A stretch of DNA of 64,000 bases from Tenacibaculum singaporense (GTDB lineage: Bacteria > Bacteroidota > Bacteroidia > Flavobacteriales > Flavobacteriaceae), in the NCBI RefSeq assembly GCF_003867015.1, contig NZ_CP032548.1, forward strand, positions 2,795,001 through 2,859,000, written 5' to 3'. The translations under genes were made by a program, and so were the position numbers. The stretch's first letter is position 1, and the number at the start of each line of letters is the position of its first letter. Shown one piece after another: positions 17,639 to 26,301 of the stretch. The notes beneath the pieces are model-generated. The model had not been told where the DNA came from and made no database searches. It saw only the letters and a list, made by a program, of their open reading frames with translations.

Positions 17639-19343
17639 CACCCTCAGCAAATGATAATATATCATTAATATAATCAATGGTTTCATCAATAGTATACTCA
17701 TCAAAATTTATTCCTCCGTTTTTTATTTCTTTAGAGGTTTCATAATATATAATGTCACTATAATCTTTTAACTCCCTACTAAGTCTTTTTAACCTTGCAT
17801 ATCTATATAATTTCGATAACAATCTTTTATTTAATTCACCATCTCCTTTATAACCTTCTATTGAAAATTGCTTAAGTATATCTGCTGCTTTTTCTATTAA
17901 ATCTTTAAACAACTTTTTTTCTGCATCAGTAGTTGTATAAAAATCACATATTGTTTTAAAATCAAAATCTGTTAATTTTTCATTAATATGTTTGGTTGGG
18001 TACTTATTAAAAAACATTTCACTATCCATTCTATTTGCATAAGAAATCATGTTTTTTAAATTATCATTTTGATAAAACCTCCCTTTTTTTCTTTTTAAAT
18101 ACTTAACTTTTTTAAACAATACATTAAAGTAAGTTTCTGGATTGATAACCACTCCTTCTACACTTGATTTCTTAACGAAATAAGCATCTATAAAATATCT
18201 CACATATGTATTTGATTGATGCCCCCAAAACCTATCATTATCACTTGGCTTTAACCCCATGTAATAATTATGTGTTGTTTTATCTCTTTTTTCAGCTTGT
18301 GCCTCATAATTATTCAATAAACTTATTCTTCTTTTAAGAAGTCGTTTATTATAAACATAACTTCTCTTATACCTAATCTCTTCTCTTTTAGTTATGTATT
18401 CCAATGCCTTTTTATAGTCACTTAACATAAAGTTACATGCTGATAAGTTTGAATAAATTGCCCATTTAATTCTTTTCTCCTTTTTATCCTTCTCTGAAAA
18501 TCTAGGTAATAATTCTTCAAACTTATTTGCTATATTTTTTACTTCTGCTTTAAAAGTAAGATCATCTGGATCAAGGTTATCATTATTAATTTTCTTTAAA
18601 TTTTCAACTAATTCATTTACATCATCAGCCCCATACTTTTCTCCTTTAGCAATTCTAAATATATTAACCCCTTCCTCATCAACTGTATAATCTATTTCTT
18701 TTATAATTTTTTCTAAAGCATCTATTATCGCTCCATAGTAATAACTTACTGCTGTTGATAAATGGTCATCTTCATTTTTTTTAAATTCACTTACCACCAA
18801 CTTTTCAGCTTCTAATTTGCTTTCTTTCTCCTTATCTAGTATAGAAATGCTTTTACTTATTTCAATTGTAGTTATTTTTCTTTTTTCTTTATCCAGTATT
18901 TCTATCTCAATCTCTATATCACTATTTATTTTTGCAACAAATGTTGATGATTCAGGTTGAAGTTGATTTTTTTTCTTCTCAACTATAGTTTTAACTTGAA
19001 TATCACTTTTAACCACGTTAAAAACCAAATCTCCTCCTTTATTTACATGCTTAAATTGACGTAAACGAATTCTTTCTAAAAAATCTTTTAATAATGTGTT
19101 TTTATAATTTTCAACCTTTCTGGGTGGTTCTACTTTATAAGGCTCTCCTATCAAAACTTCAATTCTTGAATCCGAATTTATGGGTGCTATTGAAAATGTA
19201 GATTTTTTTGGAGATATAGTAGTTTTTGGAAACTGCCAACAAGACACATATATTCTTTCTACTTTTGCCTTTTGAGCAAATACAGATACACTAATCATAA
19301 AAGCAAAGAGAACCTTTACTAATTGAGTAATTCTTAATTTCAT
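17628..19343 (-). CDS. Secreted hypothetical protein
   Basis: 571 aa with a signal peptide (MKLRITQLVKVLFAFMISVSVFAQ, cleavage near residue 24). The first 220 residues look like mixed beta structure (IEVLIGEPYKVE, DIEIEIEIL); the remainder is helical and Lys/Glu-rich, with a possible TPR-like stretch near residue 300 (AIYSNLSACNFMLSDYKKALEYI). It is monocistronic, 32 bp downstream of the ABC-F gene end on the same strand, and ends within an inverted repeat. Base composition is very AT-rich with poly-Lys stretches, more so than the ABC-F neighbour. I recognise no family. Confidence 0.75.
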   Translation of the reverse strand: MKLRITQLVKVLFAFMISVSVFAQKAKVERIYVSCWQFPKTTISPKKSTFSIAPINSDSRIEVLIGEPYKVEPPRKVENYKNTLLKDFLERIRLRQFKHVNKGGDLVFNVVKSDIQVKTIVEKKKNQLQPESSTFVAKINSDIEIEIEILDKEKRKITTIEISKSISILDKEKESKLEAEKLVVSEFKKNEDDHLSTAVSYYYGAIIDALEKIIKEIDYTVDEEGVNIFRIAKGEKYGADDVNELVENLKKINNDNLDPDDLTFKAEVKNIANKFEELLPRFSEKDKKEKRIKWAIYSNLSACNFMLSDYKKALEYITKREEIRYKRSYVYNKRLLKRRISLLNNYEAQAEKRDKTTHNYYMGLKPSDNDRFWGHQSNTYVRYFIDAYFVKKSSVEGVVINPETYFNVLFKKVKYLKRKKGRFYQNDNLKNMISYANRMDSEMFFNKYPTKHINEKLTDFDFKTICDFYTTTDAEKKLFKDLIEKAADILKQFSIEGYKGDGELNKRLLSKLYRYARLKRLSRELKDYSDIIYYETSKEIKNGGINFDEYTIDETIDYINDILSFAEGVVF

Positions 19344-19375
19344 AGTTTTAATTTTTAAAATTTCTACAATAATAA

Positions 19376-21010
19376 TTAATCCAAATCAATTTCCTTTAAT
19401 GCTTTGATATTATTACGCTCTAAAAACGCATCAATCGTTTCAAAGTGTTCTATGACACGTTGGTCTTTAAACTCAAATACTTTTTGAGACAAGCCTTGTA
19501 AGAAATCACGGTCGTGTGATACTAAGATTAATGTTCCGTCGAAGTGTAATAAGGCTTCTTTAATTACTTCTTTCGATTTTAAATCTAAGTGGTTTGTAGG
19601 CTCATCTAATATCAACACGTTTACAGGTTCTAACAACAGTTTTACCATTGCTAAACGGGTTTTCTCTCCTCCAGAAAGTACTTTTACTTTCTTTTCTAAA
19701 TCATCTCCCGAGAACATAAAACGTCCTAATATATTTTTGATTTGCGTTCGAACATCACCTTCGGCAACCTCATCTACGGTTTGGAAAATTGTTAATTCAG
19801 GATCTAATAATGATGCTTGATTTTGAGCAAAGTACCCCACTTTAGCGTTGTGTCCTAAACCACATTCACCTTCAAAATCAATTTCTCCCATAATTGCTTT
19901 AATCATGGTCGATTTTCCTTCTCCGTTTCTTCCTACAAACGATACTTTTTCTCCACGAGCTATAGAGAAACTTGCCTCTTTAAATACTGTTAAGTCTCCG
20001 TATTGCTTCGTCAATCCTTCCACTTTTACAGGATAATCTCCCGAACGTGGTGACGGTGGAAAACGTAATTTTAAGGCTGATGTATCTACCTCATCTATTT
20101 CTACAGGAACCAATTTTTCTAACATACGCTCACGTGATGCTACCTGATTCGTTTTTGAATAGGTTCCTTTAAAACGCTCGATAAATGCTTTGGTATCGGC
20201 AATAAACTTTTGTTGTTCTTGGTAAGCTTTTAGCTGATGTGCACGACGTTCTTTACGTAACTCTAAATAGTGTGAGTAGTTTGCTTTGTAATCGTGAATA
20301 GTCCCCATCGTTACTTCAATGGTACGGTTGGTAATATTATCGATAAACGCTTTATCGTGCGATATTACCACTACCGCCTTGGCTTTGTTTAATAAAAAGT
20401 TTTCTAACCAAATTACCGATTCGATATCTACGTGGTTGGTAGGCTCATCTAACAAAATTAAATCGGGTTTTTGCAATAAGATTTTCGCCAGCTCTATACG
20501 CATACGCCAACCTCCACTAAACTCTGAGGTTGCTCTTTCAAAATCTTCTTGCTTAAAACCTAATCCTTTTAAAGCTTTCTCTACTTCTGCTTCGTAGTTT
20601 ATTTCTTCTAACGCGTAGTATTTTTCTCCTAAATCTGATACACGCTCGATGATTTTCATATAATCGTCCGATTCGTAATCGGTACGGGTTTCTAGTTGTT
20701 TGTTGAGGTCGTCCATTTCAGCTTTCATAGCAAAAATTGATGCAAATGCTTTAGACGCTTCTTCTTTTACCGTGCAATTGTCTTCCATTAACAAATGCTG
20801 AGGTAAGTAAGCGATTACGGTATCTTTCGGGCTGCGAACGCCTCCTTTAGTAGGTTTAGAAACTCCTGCTATAATTTTCATCATGGTGGATTTTCCTGCG
20901 CCATTTTTACCCATTAAGGCAATTTTATCGTTCTCGTTTATTACAAACGAAACGTCGCTAAACAGGGCGTTACCACTAAACTCAACCGTTAATTGATCTA
21001 CCGTAATCAT
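19376..21010 (-). CDS. ABC-F family ATP-binding protein
   Basis: 544 aa from ATG 21010 (MITVDQLTVEFSGNALF); the open frame extends ten residues further but without family support. Two ABC domains in tandem and no membrane segments: Walker A GKNGAGKSTMMK and GRNGEGKSTMIK, signatures EFSGGWRMRIELAK and LSGGEKTRLAMVK, Walker B LILLDEPTNHVD and LILDEPTNHLD. The linker between them is Lys/Arg-rich (ELRKERRAHQLKAYQEQQKF), as in ribosome-binding ABC-F translation factors. Housekeeping type (YheS/Uup/ABCF3-like); antibiotic-resistance function is not indicated. Confidence 0.92.
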   Translation of the reverse strand: MITVDQLTVEFSGNALFSDVSFVINENDKIALMGKNGAGKSTMMKIIAGVSKPTKGGVRSPKDTVIAYLPQHLLMEDNCTVKEEASKAFASIFAMKAEMDDLNKQLETRTDYESDDYMKIIERVSDLGEKYYALEEINYEAEVEKALKGLGFKQEDFERATSEFSGGWRMRIELAKILLQKPDLILLDEPTNHVDIESVIWLENFLLNKAKAVVVISHDKAFIDNITNRTIEVTMGTIHDYKANYSHYLELRKERRAHQLKAYQEQQKFIADTKAFIERFKGTYSKTNQVASRERMLEKLVPVEIDEVDTSALKLRFPPSPRSGDYPVKVEGLTKQYGDLTVFKEASFSIARGEKVSFVGRNGEGKSTMIKAIMGEIDFEGECGLGHNAKVGYFAQNQASLLDPELTIFQTVDEVAEGDVRTQIKNILGRFMFSGDDLEKKVKVLSGGEKTRLAMVKLLLEPVNVLILDEPTNHLDLKSKEVIKEALLHFDGTLILVSHDRDFLQGLSQKVFEFKDQRVIEHFETIDAFLERNNIKALKEIDLD

Positions 21011-21113
21011 ACAAAATATTTTAAGCGGCGAAATTAGCAAAAATGGTGTATACCTTTGATAAAATTTTGGTATAACCTGAGTTTTATAAATTAACTAAAA
21101 ATCAATAGGGTTC

Positions 21114-21202
21114 GTGTCGATAGCATGAGGTATGAGTGATGAGACATCTCAACAATAGATGTTACTCACTTTAATGAGATCCCTCTTTTCAATTGGGATG
21201 AC
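21114..21202. repeat. Dispersed inverted-repeat element, diverged copy
   Basis: About 90 bp with the internal blocks GAGACATCTCAACAATAG, GTTACTCAC and TGAGATCCCTC and the right end GGGATGAC, so it belongs to the same family as the clusters at 15850 and 17133. It lies in the 905-bp gap between the ABC-F gene and the ATPase gene at 21916. Confidence 0.7.
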
Positions 21203-21436
21203 GCTTTCTAGTGTTCTTTAAAGGTAAAAACCAATACTATATACACCTGCTTACTCATACTACAACTAACAAAATGCTACTTTTAAGTATTGGTTGGTGA
21301 CTTTTTCTTGACCTTTTTTAATGCTTACACCGAGAGTTTTTATGAAATCTGTTGGGATTTGAGGCTACGGCTAGCACCACTGTCAACTTTTTTACGAGTG
21401 TTATTAATTTATCTATTGTCTTAATATTAGCACTCT

Positions 21437-21667
21437 ATGCCGTGGTGTTAACGGAGCATGCCGTGGTATCAGCGACCCGTGCCGTAGTGTCAACGGAGCA
21501 TGCCGTGATATTAGCGACCCGTGCCGCGGTGTTAACGGAGCACGCCGTGATATCAGCGACCCGTGCCGTGGTGTCTTCGGAGCATGCCGTGATGTCTGCG
21601 GAGCACGCCGTGATATCAGCGACCCATGCTGTGGTATCTTCGGAGCATGCCGTGATATCAGCAACCC
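21437..21667. repeat. Minisatellite: eleven tandem 21-bp units
   Basis: Eleven imperfect 21-bp units in perfect register. Two unit types alternate: one ending in CGGAGC, the other in GCGACCC, giving a 42-bp higher-order unit, with one break where two CGGAGC-type units are adjacent (units 7 and 8). Every unit contains GCCGTG or a one-base variant. GC content is far above the surroundings. Because 21 is a multiple of three, long frames stay open on both strands (reading TEHAVVSATRAVVS on the plus strand), but there is no ATG-led gene. The array is followed by an intrinsic terminator 66 bp later. Confidence 0.9.
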
Positions 21668-21733
21668 ATGCAAGCTTTTATGATAGCTAAAACAACTTTT
21701 GTTACCTAAATAAGGGAGTTTATGGGTTTCCGT

Positions 21734-21757
21734 AAGCATATGTGTGTGCTTTTTTTT
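21734..21757 (+). terminator. Intrinsic terminator after the minisatellite
   Basis: AAGCATA pairs with TGTGCTT (seven pairs, one G-U) around a short loop and is followed by T8. No plus-strand protein gene precedes it, so it probably ends a transcript that contains the 21-bp array. Confidence 0.6.
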
Positions 21758-21915
21758 AGGTTGCAGGAATCATATAATTAATTAACAGACAACAATAATT
21801 CGTTAATAACTTTATTTTAGATAAAGCATTAGTTTTGATACATTTGATAACATATAAAAATTGCTGAGCCCTATTATTTCGTGCTCAAAAACCAAAATAA
21901 AACAAGCTCTAAGAC

Positions 21916-23679
21916 ATGATTCATAAGATTAATTTAAAAAAGTTTAAACGATATAAGAGCAATGAAATAAACTTAAAACCTAACAGTGTAACTATACTTG
22001 CTGGTGGCAATAACTCAGGAAAATCAACCTTACTACATGCTATCGCTGTTTGGGAATTCTGTAAATTAATTTTGACAATTGAAAAAGGAAGAAATTACCT
22101 TCATGAAGAACATAAAGGTCAAGGTTTAGGTGTAAGTGCTGATGAGTTTCTGCCCATTGCCCTTCCATCTTTAAAACATCTTTGGACAAATCTTAAAACT
22201 CAAAAAGAAGGAGTTGATGAAGACGGATATAACTTAAGAATTAAATGTTTTTGGTTTAACAAATCTGAACAAGAAAAATATTTAGAGATAGCTTTATCAC
22301 TAGCAAACGATAGGCTTTTTATCAAAACCACTGAATCAAATATCATCAAAGACGATAAAATTCCAACTGCTGCGTATTTACCTACATTCGCTGGCATTTT
22401 AGAACGAGAAAATAAAGTAAGTCTAGCTGAAAGAAGAAAATTAATTGGTAAAGGATTAGCAGGTTCAGTCTTAAGAAACTTATTACTAGACCTTTATCAA
22501 AAGAATCAAATTGACAGAAGTACTTTAAAAGGAACTAGAGCAAAAATAAAAACCTCTGACCTCCACAAATTTAGGTTAAACGACCCTTTCGAAAGGCTAA
22601 TCAATAATATTAGAAATACTTTTAGCACAGATTTGCGGATAAGTGATTTTAATGACTTATATCATACCTATATAAAAGTTGACTGCTTTAAGGGTGAATT
22701 TAATGAGAAGAAACGATTTAAAAAATTTAACTCCTATAATTATCGTGATCTAATGGTAGAAGGAAGTGGTTTTCTTCAATGGCTAAATGTATTTACCTTG
22801 ACTTTAAGTCCTGATATTGACATTGTATTACTTGATGAACCTGACGCTCATTTACATCCAAGCTTGCAAATAAAACTTATTGATGAACTTGAAAAAATTA
22901 ACACTAGATCAAAAAAACAAATCTTAATAGCAACACATTCATCAGAGATTATTAAAGAAGCTATTCCAAACGATATACTAAATCTAAATAATACTAAGTA
23001 TTTAACTACCGAAAGCCAAAAAACAGGACTCCTTTCTGGACTTGGTTCAGAATACTCTCCATTACTGCACAAAATAAAAACATCAAAGAAAGTTCTTTTC
23101 GTAGAAGGTCATTTTGATTTTTTAGTTCTTAAGAAGGTAGGAGAACTTATTAATCAACCAATAGATGAATCTGTAGTTCCATGGATATCGGTGAGCAGTC
23201 ATAAACAAAGAAAATTTTTATTTTCTGAACTGAAAAGTCAAATCCCTAACCTTAGAAGTGTTAGTATTAGAGACAGAGATGATGAAAGTCTAAACACTGT
23301 TGGTGAGGACTTAAAAGACCTTACTTTTACTGAAAATCAACGAGATGACATGAAACTATATAAATGGAAAAGAAGAAATATTGAGAACTATTTATTCTTA
23401 ACTCCAATAATATCTGAATTGGCTAACATAGACGAAACAGTAGTATCAGAATACCTTTCAAATGAATTTGCCATTTCAATTCCTTGCTCTTATAAAGACA
23501 GCAAAGCTCCAGAAATAATTTTAAGACTAAATGGAAAAGGCATTTTAGACGAGGATTCTAACAGCATAAAAAAGAAATTCAATGTTTCAAAATTCAATAT
23601 AGTAGAAAACTTAAAAGCTGATTCAATCTGTGATGATTTAATCACAATGGTCCAAAACATTAATAAAGACTTGAATTAA
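21916..23679 (+). CDS. OLD-type ATPase with C-terminal TOPRIM nuclease domain (candidate defence gene)
   Basis: 587 aa. The N-terminus is a RecF/SMC-like ATPase: Walker A AGGNNSGKST at residues 29-38. The signature/Walker B region LLDEPDAHLHPS is near residue 302-313 and the H-loop ATHSSEII near 335. The C-terminal half looks like TOPRIM: LFVEGHFDFLVL (the metal Glu near 397) and IRDRDDES (DxD near 452-456). This is the layout of OLD nucleases and GajA. It is followed 24 bp later by a membrane-anchored protein gene rather than the UvrD-like helicase of Gabija. A -7 box TAGTTTTG (21830-21837) lies upstream. Both genes are AT-richer than their housekeeping neighbours, hinting at transfer. Confidence 0.85.
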   Translation: MIHKINLKKFKRYKSNEINLKPNSVTILAGGNNSGKSTLLHAIAVWEFCKLILTIEKGRNYLHEEHKGQGLGVSADEFLPIALPSLKHLWTNLKTQKEGVDEDGYNLRIKCFWFNKSEQEKYLEIALSLANDRLFIKTTESNIIKDDKIPTAAYLPTFAGILERENKVSLAERRKLIGKGLAGSVLRNLLLDLYQKNQIDRSTLKGTRAKIKTSDLHKFRLNDPFERLINNIRNTFSTDLRISDFNDLYHTYIKVDCFKGEFNEKKRFKKFNSYNYRDLMVEGSGFLQWLNVFTLTLSPDIDIVLLDEPDAHLHPSLQIKLIDELEKINTRSKKQILIATHSSEIIKEAIPNDILNLNNTKYLTTESQKTGLLSGLGSEYSPLLHKIKTSKKVLFVEGHFDFLVLKKVGELINQPIDESVVPWISVSSHKQRKFLFSELKSQIPNLRSVSIRDRDDESLNTVGEDLKDLTFTENQRDDMKLYKWKRRNIENYLFLTPIISELANIDETVVSEYLSNEFAISIPCSYKDSKAPEIILRLNGKGILDEDSNSIKKKFNVSKFNIVENLKADSICDDLITMVQNINKDLN

Positions 23680-23703
23680 AAAACAATAAGATTTAAGCTA
23701 TCT

Positions 23704-24501
23704 ATGGAGATTTTCAATAACACATGGACTTATATTAGCCCTATCATAGCTTCTTTTTTAACTTACATTATTACTATAAAAAGTAAGAAAAAAGATATTG
23801 ATATAGAAAAGAGTAAAAAGTTAAATATTGTAGTTTCAAACCTTCTTGATGTCTGGAGTTATTTAGATAGATTAAATACTCTTTCACAAATAAACAAAGT
23901 CGACTTACCTATTCCAATGAATATGATTCCTGTTTTATTTTCAGATTCAAAGTTATTTAATGATGCTTCTTTTAAAAATCTAGAAAACTCAATAAGCTTA
24001 CTCAAAGAGTATGATCCAATTGTCTATTATGAATTAAGTGGAATCGGAAGTAGATTTAAGGAAATTAAGTCTAACTTTATTTTACCTTTCTTACATTCTA
24101 AAAATCAAAGTAGTTTCAATCAAAAGCTATCCGAGACTTATATAAAAGAAACTATTGAAGAGATAGAAGAATATTTAATTTCCATATCTAAACACATTGG
24201 TTATAAAGCAATTAAAAAAATCAAAAAAAAGATATATATACATCCTAAAAGTAACATAGAAGATATAAAAGAGGACTTCACTCTTAGTTACTACAACACT
24301 ATAATTGAATTAATTCCTGAAAACGTAAAAAAACCTACACTTGAAGAATTTAAAAGGGAGTTGAATAGTGAGGAAACTCGAAAACAATTTAAAGAATACA
24401 TGAGTACATTTTCTAACATTAACTTTAATCAGTTAACAAGTATTATTGCAGAAGACCCATACATTTCGCTTGAAGAGATGAAAGATAAGCTAAAATTATA
24501 A
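23704..24501 (+). CDS. Membrane-anchored hypothetical protein partnered with the OLD-type ATPase
   Basis: 265 aa. One hydrophobic segment at residues 8-24 (YISPIIASFLTYIITI) is followed by KSKKKD, so the rest is predicted cytoplasmic. The remainder is helical, with repeated Glu/Lys-rich stretches (YIKETIEEIEEYLISISK, KKIKKKIYI) and no motif I know. It starts 24 bp after the ATPase gene on the same strand, and its stop is 6 bp from the convergent holA stop, so the two genes form a compact cassette between the ABC-F gene and holA. A membrane-linked effector or sensor role is inference only. Confidence 0.7.
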   Translation: MEIFNNTWTYISPIIASFLTYIITIKSKKKDIDIEKSKKLNIVVSNLLDVWSYLDRLNTLSQINKVDLPIPMNMIPVLFSDSKLFNDASFKNLENSISLLKEYDPIVYYELSGIGSRFKEIKSNFILPFLHSKNQSSFNQKLSETYIKETIEEIEEYLISISKHIGYKAIKKIKKKIYIHPKSNIEDIKEDFTLSYYNTIIELIPENVKKPTLEEFKRELNSEETRKQFKEYMSTFSNINFNQLTSIIAEDPYISLEEMKDKLKL

Positions 24502-24507
24502 AAAATA

Positions 24508-25509
24508 TCAATGCAAAATCTTGAACAGCAATTCTTTTAAAATATCGGCATGGGTTTGGTTGGCTCCTACTCCTTTGCTTTTTACATCAGCATCGCGTAG
24601 TAAAGCTATAATTTGTGATACTTTTCGCATCGGGTAGTTACGGGCTGCGTTTACATAGTCGTCCACAAAATATGGGTTTACTCCCAAATTTTTAGCAACC
24701 GAAGCTTTCGATTTGTCTTTTAATCCGTGGTACATTAATAACTGTGTAAAAAAGCTATTTAGCAAGGAAATGGTCATTACCAACGGGTTGTTTTTTGGGT
24801 TCTGTGCAAAATAATTGATAATTCTGTTCGCTTTTACCACATCTCGCTGCCCTACTGCTTTACGCAACTCAAAATTGTTAAAGTCTTTAGAAATCCCGAT
24901 GTTTTCTTCAATATGCTTATCGGTAATAATCGTTTCTGCAGGCAATACTGAGGTTAGTTTGTCTAATTCGTTGCTAATCTTGCTTAGGTCGGTTCCTAAA
25001 AACTCCACCAACATTTGCGAAGCTTTTGGTTCGATATTAAACTTTTTTCCGCCCAACACCTGACGAATCCAATCGGCTACTTGATTTTCATATAGTTTTT
25101 TACTCTCGTAAATGAGTCCACTTTTAACAATGGCTTTGTACGCCTTTTTACGTTTATCAAGCTTTTTGTATTTGTAATTAAACACCAACACGGTAGTTGG
25201 TTGCGGATTGGCAGCATACGACTCAATTTTATCTATCGTACGGCTTAAATCTTGCGCTTCTTTAACAATAATCACCTGCTTTTCTGCCATCATCGGAAAT
25301 CTCTTTGCCGATGATACAATTTCCTCTATCGACACATCACGACCGTACATAACTACTTGATTGAATCCTTTTTCAGATTCATCCAACACATTGTCTTCAA
25401 TATAATCTGAAATTTTATCGATGTAATACGGTTCTTCGCCCATTAAAAAATAAATGGGTTTGATGTTACCTCCTTTAATATCGGATATGATAGATTTAAT
25501 TTCGTTCAT
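24508..25509 (-). CDS. holA: DNA polymerase III subunit delta
   Basis: 333 aa, the usual length. It is the clamp-loader subunit that opens the sliding clamp. The N-terminus IKPIYFLMGEEPYYIDKI is the family signature, with FPMMAEKQVIIVKEAQDL and VGANQTHADILKELLFKI at the C-terminus also characteristic. It is convergent with the ATPase cassette (6 bp between stops) and divergent from the HsdR-N gene across a 343-bp repeat-filled gap. The G+C content is visibly higher than in the preceding cassette. Confidence 0.93.
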   Translation of the reverse strand: MNEIKSIISDIKGGNIKPIYFLMGEEPYYIDKISDYIEDNVLDESEKGFNQVVMYGRDVSIEEIVSSAKRFPMMAEKQVIIVKEAQDLSRTIDKIESYAANPQPTTVLVFNYKYKKLDKRKKAYKAIVKSGLIYESKKLYENQVADWIRQVLGGKKFNIEPKASQMLVEFLGTDLSKISNELDKLTSVLPAETIITDKHIEENIGISKDFNNFELRKAVGQRDVVKANRIINYFAQNPKNNPLVMTISLLNSFFTQLLMYHGLKDKSKASVAKNLGVNPYFVDDYVNAARNYPMRKVSQIIALLRDADVKSKGVGANQTHADILKELLFKILH

Positions 25510-25588
25510 GTGTCTTTCTTCTGCCTTCTTTTGGTGTTGTTATTTAACAATGTTACAGCTAAGTATTCATTCCTTAATAACACTCTTG

Positions 25589-25791
25589 GTCATTTCGATG
25601 GAGCGATTTTATGAGCGACGAGAAATCTTAACAATAAGAGTTACTCACCTCTTGAGATTCCTCCCTCTGGTCGGAATGACGATCTCTATAATGTCATTTC
25701 GAAGGAGTTGACGACTGAGAAATCTTATTCAACGGAGTAATTCCCGTGTTTAAGATCTCTCACATTCCGCGCTGCTTCAGTTCGAGATGAC
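25589..25791. repeat. Two dispersed inverted-repeat elements
   Basis: Copies at 25589-25680 (GTCATTTCGA...TCGGAATGAC) and 25693-25791 (GTCATTTCGA...TTCGAGATGAC). The first is nearly identical to the copy at 17220 over its first 40 bases, including GAGCGATTTTATGAGCGACG. They occupy most of the 343-bp gap between holA and the HsdR-N gene; nothing else is visible there. Confidence 0.87.
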
Positions 25792-25852
25792 AATAATGTT
25801 TTGTCACAGTAAACAAAGAAGAAATAACTTATAATTTTCTTACTTTTGATCT

Positions 25853-26296
25853 ATGCAAAAGCTCAACCTTCCTAGCTATACATTCAAGCTCAAAAGTAAC
25901 GAAAATAAGACGCTTATTTTTGATAATTTGAGAAAAAAATACATGGTATTAACTCCCGAGGAATGGGTACGTCAACATTTTGTGCAATGGTTGATTCAAG
26001 AGAGAAACTACCCAGTTTCATTAATCGCTATTGAAAAACAATTGGTTATCAACAACCTTAAAAAACGTACCGATATTGTGGTTTTTGCTTCAGACGGTCA
26101 TCCGAATATTATTGTGGAATGTAAAGCGCCACACATAAAAATTACCCAAGATACCTTTGATCAAATTGCACGTTATAACTTAAAGCTCGATGCCGATTAT
26201 CTCATCGTAACCAACGGACTACAACACTTTTTTTGTATGCTCGATAAAGAGAACGAAACTTATGTGTTTTTAAGGGATATTCCTCAATACCAATAA
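25853..26296 (+). CDS. Stand-alone type I restriction enzyme HsdR N-terminal-domain protein
   Basis: 147 aa. The sequence EEWVRQHFVQWLIQE, the core KRTDIVVFASDGHPNIIVECKAP and FDQIARYNLKLDADYLIVTNG match the PD-(D/E)xK nuclease-like HsdR N-domain: Asp in RTDIVV, then ExK in VECKAP. There is no helicase domain and no HsdM or HsdS nearby, so it is not a restriction system. As far as I know this short protein is conserved beside holA in flavobacteria, suggesting a housekeeping DNA role. It is followed 5 bp later by a nucleotidyltransferase-like gene. Confidence 0.85.
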   Translation: MQKLNLPSYTFKLKSNENKTLIFDNLRKKYMVLTPEEWVRQHFVQWLIQERNYPVSLIAIEKQLVINNLKKRTDIVVFASDGHPNIIVECKAPHIKITQDTFDQIARYNLKLDADYLIVTNGLQHFFCMLDKENETYVFLRDIPQYQ

Positions 26297-26301
26297 GTTT
26301 T

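Noticed and set aside
21437..21667. CRISPR array
   Set aside because: Units are contiguous without unique spacers and no cas genes are present.
21352..21690. 112-aa frame across the 21-bp array (TEHAVVSATR repeats)
   Set aside because: It starts at a TTG with no ribosome-binding sequence, and a 21-bp period keeps all frames open on both strands; better explained as a minisatellite.
21413..21739. 108-aa minus-strand frame over the same array
   Set aside because: Same cause: the period is a multiple of three, so the frame is an artefact.
25853..26296. Part of a type I restriction system
   Set aside because: No helicase/translocase domain, methylase or specificity gene nearby; the domain stands alone.
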